The notes beneath the pieces are model-generated. The model was given only the letters and a program-made list of their open reading frames with translations. It had not been told where the DNA came from and made no database searches. Of a DNA stretch of 64,000 nucleotides, positions 35,203 to 43,757 are shown piece after piece. Both the position numbers and the translations under genes were made by a program. This DNA comes from Psychromonas sp030397575 (lineage in GTDB: Bacteria; Pseudomonadota; Gammaproteobacteria; Enterobacterales; Psychromonadaceae), in assembly GCF_046250175.1 (NCBI RefSeq), contig NZ_CP176468.1; one strand, written 5' to 3'. How positions within the stretch are numbered: position 1 is the first letter of the stretch; every line of letters begins with the position of its first letter.

Positions 35203-35650
35203 TAAAACTGTCCTTCAAGTGTTTACTCTTAAACACGTAAATCGTTGCCCAGCACACCATCACTAATTGAATTGATGCTGACAGTGAATATTGAAAATGC
35301 TCTATATTCAAGTAGTACAGTTGTAATCCAAAGTCTGCCAGTAAACTGGCCACGATAAAATAATAGCAAATTGGCCAACTTTTAATTGCCCAGTGCTTTT
35401 GCGCATGGCGACGCCCGGATATTAAAAATACAATGATTGGTAATAGCCCAATGATCAACCCAGTGTAAAAATGAAATTTTTCAGGATAAAAAAGCATCAG
35501 TAATTTATCACCGGTTTGTTGTGATGCCAGTGAAATAATTAGTAACATCCAAGTACGTGATAGAAACAAAAGAAGGTAAAGAAAAATAGGAGGGGATTTC
35601 AAATCGCCAGCTTCAGTATAATGCTGAAGTGCATATAAACGTGTTTTCAT
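35192..35650 (-). CDS. DUF2919 family inner-membrane protein
   Basis: A 152-residue protein with four predicted membrane helices (about 23-42, 57-76, 91-107 and 121-140). The N-terminal pattern YALQHYTEAGDLKSPPIFLYLLLFLSR is typical of DUF2919/YfeZ proteins (text shortened: EAGDLKSPP then LFLSRTW). The function is unknown. The last three codons and the TAG stop lie in the terminal part of a dispersed repeat, so the native C-terminus may have been altered slightly by that insertion. The gene is convergent with ndh and follows no obvious operon. Confidence 0.75.
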   Translation of the reverse strand: MKTRLYALQHYTEAGDLKSPPIFLYLLLFLSRTWMLLIISLASQQTGDKLLMLFYPEKFHFYTGLIIGLLPIIVFLISGRRHAQKHWAIKSWPICYYFIVASLLADFGLQLYYLNIEHFQYSLSASIQLVMVCWATIYVFKSKHLKDSFNTN

Positions 35651-35791
35651 TGAGTTACTCGTTTTAAAATTGTCTTTAGTTTATTCGGTATTAGAAATAA
35701 AAATGCCATTTTACATGCTTCATATTAAGAATATTAACAGTTGCAATCGCTCAATGGCATAATGAATATTTTGACTAGCTACTGATACATT

Positions 35792-37657
35792 TTATTCAAC
35801 ATAGCATTGGGTACAGTATACAAAACGACTTTGTGGATCATTAATCCTAGCAATAAAATTGCTCTGCTTTTCAATTGTTTCAAAAATGCTGAATATAGCA
35901 GGTTGTGTGATTAACCCGCTTGGTAAAAACTGAATCGTTTTCGTAAATAACTGATTAAAGAAAACTTGTTTAGAAGATAATCTTGGCTCAATAGAGATTA
36001 CATCAAAATCTTCAATATTCGCTAATTCAGCAGCTTTTAGCACAGCTGAATGCAGATCACCTAACTCATCTACTAATCCATTATTTAAACCGTCTGCACC
36101 AGTCCATACACGACCTTGGGCAACCTTATCTACTTCTTCTATAGTCATGCCACGACCTTCTGCTACTATTTGTAAGAAATTAGCGTAACCATTCTCTATA
36201 CCCATTTGGAATATTTCTGCTAATTCAGGGGTTAATGCTTGAGTCACACCAATATTAGACAAGGGGTTTGTAGCTACGCCATCTTGTTGTATGCCAATTT
36301 TATCGAGTGATTTATCAAAGGTAGCAAACATACCGAAGATGCCAATTGAGCCTGTGAGAGTGGTTGGTGAAGCAATAATTTGGTCTGCTGCTGAGGCAAT
36401 CCAATAGCCACCAGATGCGGTGACAGCGCCCATTGAAACGACAACTTTCTTACCCGCGTCTTTCAATGCTAATACTTGTTGTCTGATGTTCTCTGAGGCA
36501 AAGGCACTACCACCAGGTGTATCAAGACGAATTACTACGGCTTTGATTCGAGGATTATTTTTTGCCTCTCTTAATAGAGTATTAAAGCTTTTATCAGCAA
36601 TCGATGTTCCATCATTAACACCTGAAATGATTTCACCTGTGCCATGAATAACGGCAATTTGTGAGTCCGCACCTGTGTATTGATATAATAAAGGTAAAGT
36701 CGCCTGATAAGCACGGTAATCAATCATGTTCGGCAAGTCATTACTTTCTTGTTGCGCATCTTCTGATAACTCATTGATGAATTGGTCGTGGAAGGCTAAC
36801 TGGTCAACTAACCCCATTGATAATGCGTATTGGCTAGTATCTCCACTCACTGCTTTTAGGTTTTCTTTGACCTGCTGCAATGTTGGGTTAATTGATTCCG
36901 CAGTTAGTTTTGGATTGTCTTTACGTTGTGTTAACACACGGTCAATATAGGTTTGCCATAATTGATTTAACCAATGTTGGTTTGCTGTTTTACTGTATTC
37001 AGACATGCGTGTTTCAGTGAAGGGTTCAACAAATGATTTATAAGTACCAACTTTAAAGATATGTGGCGTTACTAATAGTTTGTCCAGTAAGTTTTTAAAG
37101 TATAAACGATTGACCGCGTAACCTTGCAGCAATACAAAACCATTGGGTGGTAAGGTAATTTTATCTGCATAAGAAGCTAAATAATATTGAGATTGAGAGT
37201 AATTATCTGCATATGCGTACACCGGCTTACCTGAATCTTTAAAGTGATTAATGGATGCGCCAATATCAGTTAATTGATTTAGATTTGCAGACTGTAATCC
37301 TGTTAATTCGAGCACCAACCCTGTTATTTTTGGATCATCCTCTGCAAACTGAATTGCTTTAATTATCTCTTGTGCCTCAAACTCTTGCGGTGCCTCATTA
37401 TCCATACCTGAAAGTTGTTTTGATATTTCTTGAGAGAGGTTCATTGGTCGTTTCTTTTCGACAATGAAACCATTTAAATCGAGTCGTAGGTAAGAGTTGT
37501 CAGCTACTTCTACCTCCATTTCATCGGTATCGTAGGAAGCCACTATGAATAGCACTATCATAATAAAAATGACATTGAGCAAAACTAAGCGTATTGCGTT
37601 AATAAATTTAAAACTGTTGACCAGTATTGATTTAATGAGTCGAAATAAGAAGGCCAT
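35792..37657 (-). CDS. sppA: Signal peptide peptidase SppA, 67K type
   Basis: A 621-residue double-length SppA protease, membrane-anchored by an N-terminal helix (about 23-42) with the bulk in the periplasm. It degrades signal peptides cut from exported proteins. The catalytic Lys is in FKVGTYKSFVEPF (E. coli Lys209 region) and the catalytic Ser in VTASGGYWIASAAD, giving the Ser/Lys dyad split between the two halves. The C-terminus ends DPQSRFVYCTQC, as in E. coli. An AAGGAA ribosome binding site precedes the ATG. It stands alone. Confidence 0.95.
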   Translation of the reverse strand: MAFLFRLIKSILVNSFKFINAIRLVLLNVIFIMIVLFIVASYDTDEMEVEVADNSYLRLDLNGFIVEKKRPMNLSQEISKQLSGMDNEAPQEFEAQEIIKAIQFAEDDPKITGLVLELTGLQSANLNQLTDIGASINHFKDSGKPVYAYADNYSQSQYYLASYADKITLPPNGFVLLQGYAVNRLYFKNLLDKLLVTPHIFKVGTYKSFVEPFTETRMSEYSKTANQHWLNQLWQTYIDRVLTQRKDNPKLTAESINPTLQQVKENLKAVSGDTSQYALSMGLVDQLAFHDQFINELSEDAQQESNDLPNMIDYRAYQATLPLLYQYTGADSQIAVIHGTGEIISGVNDGTSIADKSFNTLLREAKNNPRIKAVVIRLDTPGGSAFASENIRQQVLALKDAGKKVVVSMGAVTASGGYWIASAADQIIASPTTLTGSIGIFGMFATFDKSLDKIGIQQDGVATNPLSNIGVTQALTPELAEIFQMGIENGYANFLQIVAEGRGMTIEEVDKVAQGRVWTGADGLNNGLVDELGDLHSAVLKAAELANIEDFDVISIEPRLSSKQVFFNQLFTKTIQFLPSGLITQPAIFSIFETIEKQSNFIARINDPQSRFVYCTQCYVE

Positions 37658-37745
37658 AAAATTTCCTTGTCAGAGAGGGGTATTATGCTAATCACACTAA
37701 TGAACTAATCTATTTTACTTGTTAAAATAACTTCTTTTTGGCGCA

Positions 37746-37857
37746 TTCCCCGATAGATTATTATCGGAGTTAATCTTTGAAAGGCTTAAATTACGCCTTA
37801 AATTAAGTCATTTTTTTTACGCAAAATTTAGTTCACTTATTGAATGTAATTGGTAAT
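37746..37857 (+). repeat. Dispersed intergenic repeat, copy B
   Basis: This is the longest copy. A hairpin CCGATA/TATCGG (37750-37767) lies 25 nt before the core ACGCCTTAAATTAAGTCATT (37793-37812), followed by TTTACGCAAAATTTAG, TTCACTTATTGAATG and TAATTGGTAAT. It lies in the sppA upstream region. Copies C and D at about 61.1 and 61.2 kb match its reverse complement. Confidence 0.8.
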
Positions 37858-37875
37858 ACAAAATTTAAGCAAAAA

Positions 37876-37908
37876 AAAAGCACTGATTACAAACATAATC
37901 AGTGCTTT
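37876..37908 (-). terminator. Terminator after fabA
   Basis: On the minus strand AAAGCACTGATTA pairs with TAATCAGTGCTTT around a short loop, followed by a run of nine T. It lies 25 bp after the fabA stop. Confidence 0.9.
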
Positions 37909-37932
37909 CTAAGGAATAATCAATCTTTAAGT

Positions 37933-38472
37933 TTAAAAGCTTGATGTATCAACAAATAGGCCAACTTTAAGATCTTCAGCGGTGTAAATAACTTTACCGT
38001 CAACTTCCACAACACCATCAGCAATACCCATTACTAATTTACGCATGATTAAACGCTTCATCGTGATGCGGTAAGTTACTTTCTTAGCTGTTGGTAATAC
38101 TTGGCCAGTAAATTTAACATTACCTACACCTAGTGCACGACCTTTACCAGGACCACCGCTCCAACCTAGGAAGAAGCCAACTAATTGCCACATTGCATCT
38201 AGACCTAGACAACCAGGCATTACAGGGTCATTAGGGAAATGACATTCGAAGAACCATAATGCTTTGTCGATATCTAGCTCAGCGATTAATTCGCCTTTAC
38301 CATGTTCGCCACCATCTTCTGTAATAGAGATGATACGATCTAACATTAACATATTGTCTACTGGTAATTGACAATTGCCTTCACCAAATAGCTCACCTTG
38401 ACCACATTTGATTAATTCTTCTTTATTGTAAGAGTTTTTACCCAACTCTTTTTGGGATACGGTTTTAGTCAT
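37933..38472 (-). CDS. fabA: 3-hydroxydecanoyl-[ACP] dehydratase/isomerase FabA
   Basis: A 179-residue hot-dog-fold enzyme that dehydrates 3-hydroxydecanoyl-ACP and isomerises it to cis-3-decenoyl-ACP, starting the unsaturated branch later used by FabB. The active-site His78 is in ECHFPNDPVMPG and Asp92 in LGLDAMWQL, 14 residues apart as in E. coli (His70/Asp84). The ATG at 38472 is chosen over a GTG two codons upstream. It sits next to the Lon-like gene as in other gammaproteobacteria and has its own terminator. Confidence 0.97.
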   Translation of the reverse strand: MTKTVSQKELGKNSYNKEELIKCGQGELFGEGNCQLPVDNMLMLDRIISITEDGGEHGKGELIAELDIDKALWFFECHFPNDPVMPGCLGLDAMWQLVGFFLGWSGGPGKGRALGVGNVKFTGQVLPTAKKVTYRITMKRLIMRKLVMGIADGVVEVDGKVIYTAEDLKVGLFVDTSSF

Positions 38473-38614
38473 AATCACTTTTCTTAAGATAATTGATAAG
38501 GTGAGGCATTAAAATGCATATAATTAACACCACGAAATAATGAGCGCCATACTTTATATGAGGCGCTATGAACAATCAAGAATAATAAAAACCTTGTCGT
38601 TTGTTTTAACTATC

Positions 38615-40345
38615 CTAATGAAAGATAGAATGTTTTAGCCTAGAAAACAAGCTAGACGATGATTCTTCCATCTCTTCCTTGTTCGCTAACTCAATTCTGC
38701 AATTAATTACTTTAATTACATCTTCAAACTGTTTGTTTAACAATAAAGGAAAAGCTTGATGGCAGTGTGCAATTGCATGAATCAGTATTTTTCCTTGCTC
38801 AATTAAGCGTAATGTTTGATCGTTTAAGGTTAAGTTAATGATATTTGCCTTAGGCATCACAATCGTCACTGAATCGGTTATTAAACCTAATTCAAATAAA
38901 CGAGAAACAGATTCAATTTTTTGATTGATACCGCCAATTGGTAACACGTTGCCATGTTGATCTAATGAACCTGTCACGAATACATTCTGCTTAACCGGAA
39001 ACTTAGCGTAACAAGAGCTGACAGCTAACAAGATGGCTAAGGAAGCACTATCACCATCACTTTCTTGATATGATTGTTCGAATACAAGATTACAAGAGTA
39101 GGGGAACGCATTAATATGGCTAAAAAAGTGATTTAGATAGCCTTGAACAATATGCGTGCTCTTAGCGTGAATGTTACCTGCTAATTCGACTTTTCGTTCT
39201 ACATCAATAATTTCACCGTCGCCAATCATATCACTGGCTGAAATCCTAAATATCTCTCCAAATTCGCAAGGATACCCCAACAATTCAACGACAGATAAAC
39301 CATTAATTTGGCCAATTTTTTCGCCGCTTAATTGTAAGTTAACTTGGCCTTCTAGAAGAGATTGTTCACTGTATTTACGGGCTAAAGACTGTGCTTCATT
39401 TATCTCTTGAAAATAGTCTGTTAGATCTGTTTTGGTGATTTTTTTATCGCTACAAAACAAGTTAGCATAACGTATTGTTTGTTGAATAAACTCAGGGTCA
39501 AACAATAGCTGTTGTTGATGCTGACACTCCACTGCCAAGGCTTTAAAAAGTGTGTTTAATGTTTCGTTATCAAGTGGTTCAATTGCTAGTTGTTGAGTTA
39601 CTTGATGGCAATAATTGATGATGGTATCAGCTGCATTTTGTGTTGCAGGTACCTGACTTGCTAATTCACAGAATAACGATGAAATTTGCGTATACTCAGG
39701 GTCTATCTGGATCAATTCTTCTAATTGCAAACGTGTCGCTACTAAAATTAATTTGATATTTACTGGTTGTGATTGCAGGTCGGGTAAGACTTGTTTTATT
39801 TTTTCAGCATTAACTGCATCGCTGGCTAGTAGATAACCACGCTGTAATACTGATTTAAGTTTAAACCATAAACTAGGATCAACTAATACGGGGCTAATAT
39901 TTAACACTAGCGCACCATTATTTAGTTTAGTTAATAAACCTTCTGATAGTGTGAGATCATCATTACCAGTAAGAGATAATCGACCAAACAAACTTTCTTG
40001 ATTATAACTTAACAAATAATCAGCTGGTAAATCACTAGGGATGACCTCCTTCAATACTTGTTGAGCATTTAACCAGTAGCGACTATTTACCAATAATAAA
40101 GGTGTCGGCAGCTTAAGATATTTGGATACAATAGCCGTTGCGTTTGGAAATAATTGAGAAAATGAGAGTCCCTTAGATGGCGAATATTGCTTTATATACT
40201 CGCTAAAATCAGTACTACATTGTGATACTGACAAAGGTAAAGTTTTCTCAAGTTCATTATGTTTGGTGCTAGAGGCATTATCTAAAGTTACAGGGGAAAT
40301 ATTATCGGTCAAAATCTCAGCTCTAGTTAAGTAAAAGGAAGGCAA
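38615..40345 (-). CDS. Lon-like protease (YcbZ/LonH type), no P-loop seen
   Basis: A 576-residue protein with a C-terminal Lon protease domain. Catalytic Ser433 is in ESDGDSASLA and Lys476 in GGINQKIESV, preceded by FVTGSLDQHGNVLPIGG. The N-terminal 300 residues replace the AAA module but I find no GxxxxGK[S/T] Walker A, so it may not be ATP-driven. Homologues occur next to fabA in E. coli and Vibrio, with unknown substrates. The start is a TTG at 40345 with AGGAAGG 11 nt upstream. No in-frame ATG exists nearby. A small inverted repeat GGAAGG/CCTTCC overlaps this start. Confidence 0.87.
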   Translation of the reverse strand: MPSFYLTRAEILTDNISPVTLDNASSTKHNELEKTLPLSVSQCSTDFSEYIKQYSPSKGLSFSQLFPNATAIVSKYLKLPTPLLLVNSRYWLNAQQVLKEVIPSDLPADYLLSYNQESLFGRLSLTGNDDLTLSEGLLTKLNNGALVLNISPVLVDPSLWFKLKSVLQRGYLLASDAVNAEKIKQVLPDLQSQPVNIKLILVATRLQLEELIQIDPEYTQISSLFCELASQVPATQNAADTIINYCHQVTQQLAIEPLDNETLNTLFKALAVECQHQQQLLFDPEFIQQTIRYANLFCSDKKITKTDLTDYFQEINEAQSLARKYSEQSLLEGQVNLQLSGEKIGQINGLSVVELLGYPCEFGEIFRISASDMIGDGEIIDVERKVELAGNIHAKSTHIVQGYLNHFFSHINAFPYSCNLVFEQSYQESDGDSASLAILLAVSSCYAKFPVKQNVFVTGSLDQHGNVLPIGGINQKIESVSRLFELGLITDSVTIVMPKANIINLTLNDQTLRLIEQGKILIHAIAHCHQAFPLLLNKQFEDVIKVINCRIELANKEEMEESSSSLFSRLKHSIFH

Positions 40346-40387
40346 TTTAGCATATACCTTCCTATAAAGTTAACAATAAATTATCTT

Positions 40388-40777
40388 TTATAACTTATAT
40401 CCCTTAACTTTTTGCTGTTGGTATTTTAATTCGCAAGCTGAACAGCGTTGCTGAGTAGGGCATTCAAATAGTTCTTCGGCAGATAGCTCTATTTCACAAT
40501 CTGAGCATAACCCGTATAAACCAAGTTCAATACCCTGTAGTGCAGCATCAATGCTCTTTATTTGCATTTTATAAATATTAAGAGAGTGGCTTTCACTATG
40601 CACTAAACTTTCAATTAACAAATCAGCATTCATTGCATCAACTTTGTTAACAAGCTCATTCAAGTAAGGTTTTGAAGAGACTGCAAGGCGAGTTTTTACC
40701 TTTTCTTTCACTTGTGAAAATTCAGCAAGTAAATGCGTTTTTAATTGTTGTTGTTGTTCTGAAGTGATGGATTGCAT
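40388..40777 (-). CDS. DksA/TraR-type C4 zinc-finger protein
   Basis: A 129-residue protein with a helical N-terminal two-thirds and a C4 zinc finger, CSDC...CPTQQRCSAC, near the C-terminus. This is the layout of DksA/TraR proteins, which enter the RNA polymerase secondary channel. It is shorter than housekeeping DksA (151 aa). The coiled-coil tip has Asp residues (NKVDAMNADLL) but not the exact DxxDxA motif, so activity on transcription is uncertain. A TGAGG ribosome binding site precedes the ATG. It is upstream of the Lon-like gene on the same strand, 42 bp apart. Confidence 0.8.
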   Translation of the reverse strand: MQSITSEQQQQLKTHLLAEFSQVKEKVKTRLAVSSKPYLNELVNKVDAMNADLLIESLVHSESHSLNIYKMQIKSIDAALQGIELGLYGLCSDCEIELSAEELFECPTQQRCSACELKYQQQKVKGYKL

Positions 40778-40890
40778 AACTGATGCCTCATTATTATGAT
40801 GATATTTTATAATAATGAGGATGTGATTAAAGTTATTGATTTATATCAAAATTATATACGTTAATAATTATCAAGCAAATGTTTACAGGG

Positions 40891-41670
40891 TTACCATTTT
40901 TGTTTGTCGGCAAATAATCTTTCTAGGTCTTTCTTTTTACTATCTTCTTTTTTGTTCTGTTGTTGATTATCCATAGCAGCATTTTGCTCACTGGTTAAAT
41001 AAGAAGAAACTTCAGTTTTTACATTTTCTAATAATGCTTGTTTATTCTCTAAATCATTATCTTTGTGTGGAATATTACTTAAGATCTTGAGAATCTTGTC
41101 AGTCATTTGTCTTGCTGTATTATATTGTTTTTGATTTTTTGCATCATTAATACGTTTAATACTGATTTCGATATTAATTTTTAACTGCATCATTTCTAGC
41201 TGTTGGTTCTCAGAAACAAATAGGTCTGTATTAATTTTTTGTTTTGCATGCTCAGATCGCAACACTGCACGTATTTTTTTAGTCGCTTGTACCAATGCTA
41301 AGGCATCTTTATCATTCGGCGGTACTTGTAAACTGCTTGGTGATGGTGCGACATAATTTTCTTTGATTTGTTTTATTTGCGCTTCAGTATCAGCAAAGTG
41401 TTCTCTGTAGCTGGCAGTGGTTGGCGATATATTAATCATGATATATAAGGCATTACGAATTCTATTTTTTAGAATTAATAATAACGCTTTACTGAACGGA
41501 ATTTTAGTTGAAAACAACAACAATTCGTCAACTTCTGTAATAGTGGCGTGCTGTTTGGAAACCGAGATACGTCGCTCTGTTTCCGCTTTTTGTTTGTATT
41601 GTTGAATGATGTTATAACCGATCATAACAATCAATAATAAACCGACTAAAGATATAATTAATGGATACAA
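40891..41670 (-). CDS. Unknown membrane-anchored coiled-coil protein
   Basis: I do not recognise a named family. The 259-residue product has one N-terminal membrane helix (about 4-20, PLIISLVGLLLIVMIGYN), then a soluble, mostly helical, lysine- and glutamine-rich body with coiled-coil character (about 150-250) and a highly charged C-terminus (QQQNKKEDSKKKDLERLF). Similar genes occur at this place near fabA in marine gammaproteobacteria. The start is a TTG at 41670, since the next in-frame ATG would remove most of the helix. It lies 67 bp after the soluble histidine kinase gene and may be co-transcribed with it. Confidence 0.65.
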   Translation of the reverse strand: MYPLIISLVGLLLIVMIGYNIIQQYKQKAETERRISVSKQHATITEVDELLLFSTKIPFSKALLLILKNRIRNALYIMINISPTTASYREHFADTEAQIKQIKENYVAPSPSSLQVPPNDKDALALVQATKKIRAVLRSEHAKQKINTDLFVSENQQLEMMQLKINIEISIKRINDAKNQKQYNTARQMTDKILKILSNIPHKDNDLENKQALLENVKTEVSSYLTSEQNAAMDNQQQNKKEDSKKKDLERLFADKQKW

Positions 41671-41736
41671 GTTAGATGCTCTTTTATATGATTAAAGTAA
41701 AGCAGGGTATCTTAAACTGACCATGCCATTAAAAAA

Positions 41737-42423
41737 TTAAGGTAATCGTAAAGTGAATATACTGCCACTTTGTTCAGGTTTATTGGTCAAAGTAATATTC
41801 CCAGACAGAGCTTTAAGCTTATGGGCTGCAGCGATTTTTTTAGCAAATAGTAAACCCAATCCACTTCGCCCTTTATTTGCATTAAATGATGCAAACTCAT
41901 CATCATTCACATTCAACATATAATGCGGGTATCCTTCGCCATCATCTTCTATTTCAAATATTAAATAGGGATCTTGATGATGGGCTGAAATAATGACTTC
42001 ACTTTTTGCATGACGTAATGCATTAATTAAAATATCACTTAATAAATAACTGATTAAGTCAACATCATAATAGCCGTATAGGTTATTTTCAACTTTAACA
42101 CTTAACTTGATATGATGACTGTTTAAATATAAGCGATTGCGCTCCAATACATCTGTTAATAATTCATTTACTGAATTTTCTTCAATTAATACAGGTAACT
42201 GTTTTCGCTCATCCCTATATAGAGCCAACAATTGCATCAAGGTACTGTTAATACGTGATGTTTGATAATGTAAGTTAGATACTGATTTATGTTGCAGACT
42301 CGTCAAATTGTCTGCTAGATCTAAATCTTCAATCGATTGCAACACCATTGCCAGTGAGTTTTTCATATCGTGTATGCTAGTAGCTAATATAGTACTGAAA
42401 TCAAGTTGATCAGTATTTTTCAT
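41737..42423 (-). CDS. Small soluble sensor histidine kinase
   Basis: A 228-residue protein consisting only of a histidine kinase core. The H-box is ATSIHDMKNSLAMVLQSIEDL-like (key residues HDMKNSL), the N-box lies in LISYLLSDILINALRHAKSE, and G-boxes are EDDGEGYPHY and GRSGLGLLFAKKIAAAH. No membrane helix or sensor domain is present, and no response regulator gene is adjacent, so both the signal and the partner are unknown. A GGAG ribosome binding site precedes the ATG. It is divergent from cysB. Confidence 0.85.
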   Translation of the reverse strand: MKNTDQLDFSTILATSIHDMKNSLAMVLQSIEDLDLADNLTSLQHKSVSNLHYQTSRINSTLMQLLALYRDERKQLPVLIEENSVNELLTDVLERNRLYLNSHHIKLSVKVENNLYGYYDVDLISYLLSDILINALRHAKSEVIISAHHQDPYLIFEIEDDGEGYPHYMLNVNDDEFASFNANKGRSGLGLLFAKKIAAAHKLKALSGNITLTNKPEQSGSIFTLRLP

Positions 42424-42682
42424 TATTTCTCCATCAGCGTAAATGCTATGTACCTCATTCTAACTATAAAAATGCGAAGGTGTTAGCATTGCTTTTATTT
42501 GCTCGCCTTTTAGAAAATAGTTGAATATTTATTGTTTTGTATCATTTTAAGAGCGATTTAGACACTTTGATTACTTTTATACAGGTATAGTGCTATGTGT
42601 TAAAAGTATGACTTTGTAAATTTTAGAAGTCTGATAGAATAAAATGGAATAAGCATTAACCTAAACATAAGCTGATAACATT

Positions 42683-43651
42683 ATGAAATTGCAACAATTA
42701 CGTTACATTGTCGAAGTACTCAATCATAACCTAAATGTATCTGCCACCGCTGAGAACCTTTTTACTTCTCAGCCTGGTATCAGTAAACAGGTTAGAATGC
42801 TGGAAGATGAACTAGGGATTCAAATTTTTGAACGTAGCGGTAAACACTTAACTAAAGTGACCCCTGCAGGGCAGGAAATAATACGTTATTCAACTGAGAT
42901 TTTAGGTAAAGTTGAAAGTATTAAAGCGGTAGCCAACCAATACACTATGCCAGATCAAGGTAAGTTAAATATTGCTACGACTCATACGCAAGCTCGCTAC
43001 GCTTTACCTGAAGTGATTAATGGTTTTATTAAACGCTACCCGAAAGTGTCTTTACATATGCACCAAGGTACGCCAACGCAAATAAGTGAATCCGTTGTAA
43101 AAGGGAAAACAGACTTTGCAATTGCTACCGAAGCTTTACATTTGTATCAAGACTTGATCATGTTGCCGTGTTATCACTGGAATCGCTCGGTAATTGTGCC
43201 TAAAGACCATCCTTTAGCGAAAATTGAAAAACTGTCAATCGATGATATTGCTGAACACCCGATTGTTACTTATATCTTTGGTTTTACTGGTCGATCTGAA
43301 TTAGATGAAGCTTTTAACGCTGCTGGTTACAAACCTAATGTAGTGTTTACTGCAACCGATGCAGATGTGATTAAAACTTATGTTCGTCTTGGCTTAGGTG
43401 TGGGTGTTATTGCAACAATGGCTATTAATGAAGATGATGATTTTTGTGTGTTAGATGCCAGTCATATCTTTAAGTCTAGTTTAACCAGTATTGGGTTTAG
43501 AAAGGGCTCTTTCTTACGTGATTATATGTATGATTTTATGGTTCGTTTTGCCCCACATTTAACTCGTCCTTTGGTGGAAAAAGCAATACAACTTAAATAC
43601 ACCGCGGAAGTGAATAAACTGTTTGAAGATATAGAATTACCGACCAGGTAA
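42683..43651 (+). CDS. cysB: LysR-type transcriptional regulator CysB
   Basis: A 322-residue LysR regulator closely matching CysB, the N-acetylserine-responsive activator of sulfate assimilation and cysteine synthesis. The N-terminus is MKLQQLRYIVEVLNHNLNVS with a helix-turn-helix (ATAENLFTSQPGISKQVRMLE). The effector domain has the CysB hallmarks TTHTQARYALP and GTPTQISESVVKGKTDFAIATE. It is monocistronic with a shared terminator. In E. coli cysB is next to topA. Here topA is about 10 kb away. Confidence 0.94.
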   Translation: MKLQQLRYIVEVLNHNLNVSATAENLFTSQPGISKQVRMLEDELGIQIFERSGKHLTKVTPAGQEIIRYSTEILGKVESIKAVANQYTMPDQGKLNIATTHTQARYALPEVINGFIKRYPKVSLHMHQGTPTQISESVVKGKTDFAIATEALHLYQDLIMLPCYHWNRSVIVPKDHPLAKIEKLSIDDIAEHPIVTYIFGFTGRSELDEAFNAAGYKPNVVFTATDADVIKTYVRLGLGVGVIATMAINEDDDFCVLDASHIFKSSLTSIGFRKGSFLRDYMYDFMVRFAPHLTRPLVEKAIQLKYTAEVNKLFEDIELPTR

Positions 43652-43696
43652 GGTTAGAACAACAATATTATATTCTGTCACAAAAGACATTAAACA

Positions 43697-43724
43697 AAAA
43701 ACCAACTTTTACAGTTGGTTTTTT
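43697..43724. terminator. Bidirectional terminator between cysB and pabB
   Basis: AAAAACCAACT (43697-43707) and AGTTGGTTTTT (43713-43723) form a strong stem flanked by A and T runs, between the convergent ends of cysB and pabB. It can serve both strands. Confidence 0.85.
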
Positions 43725-43757
43725 ATTGTCTGAATGCTTGCTATTACTTTTTGTAAA

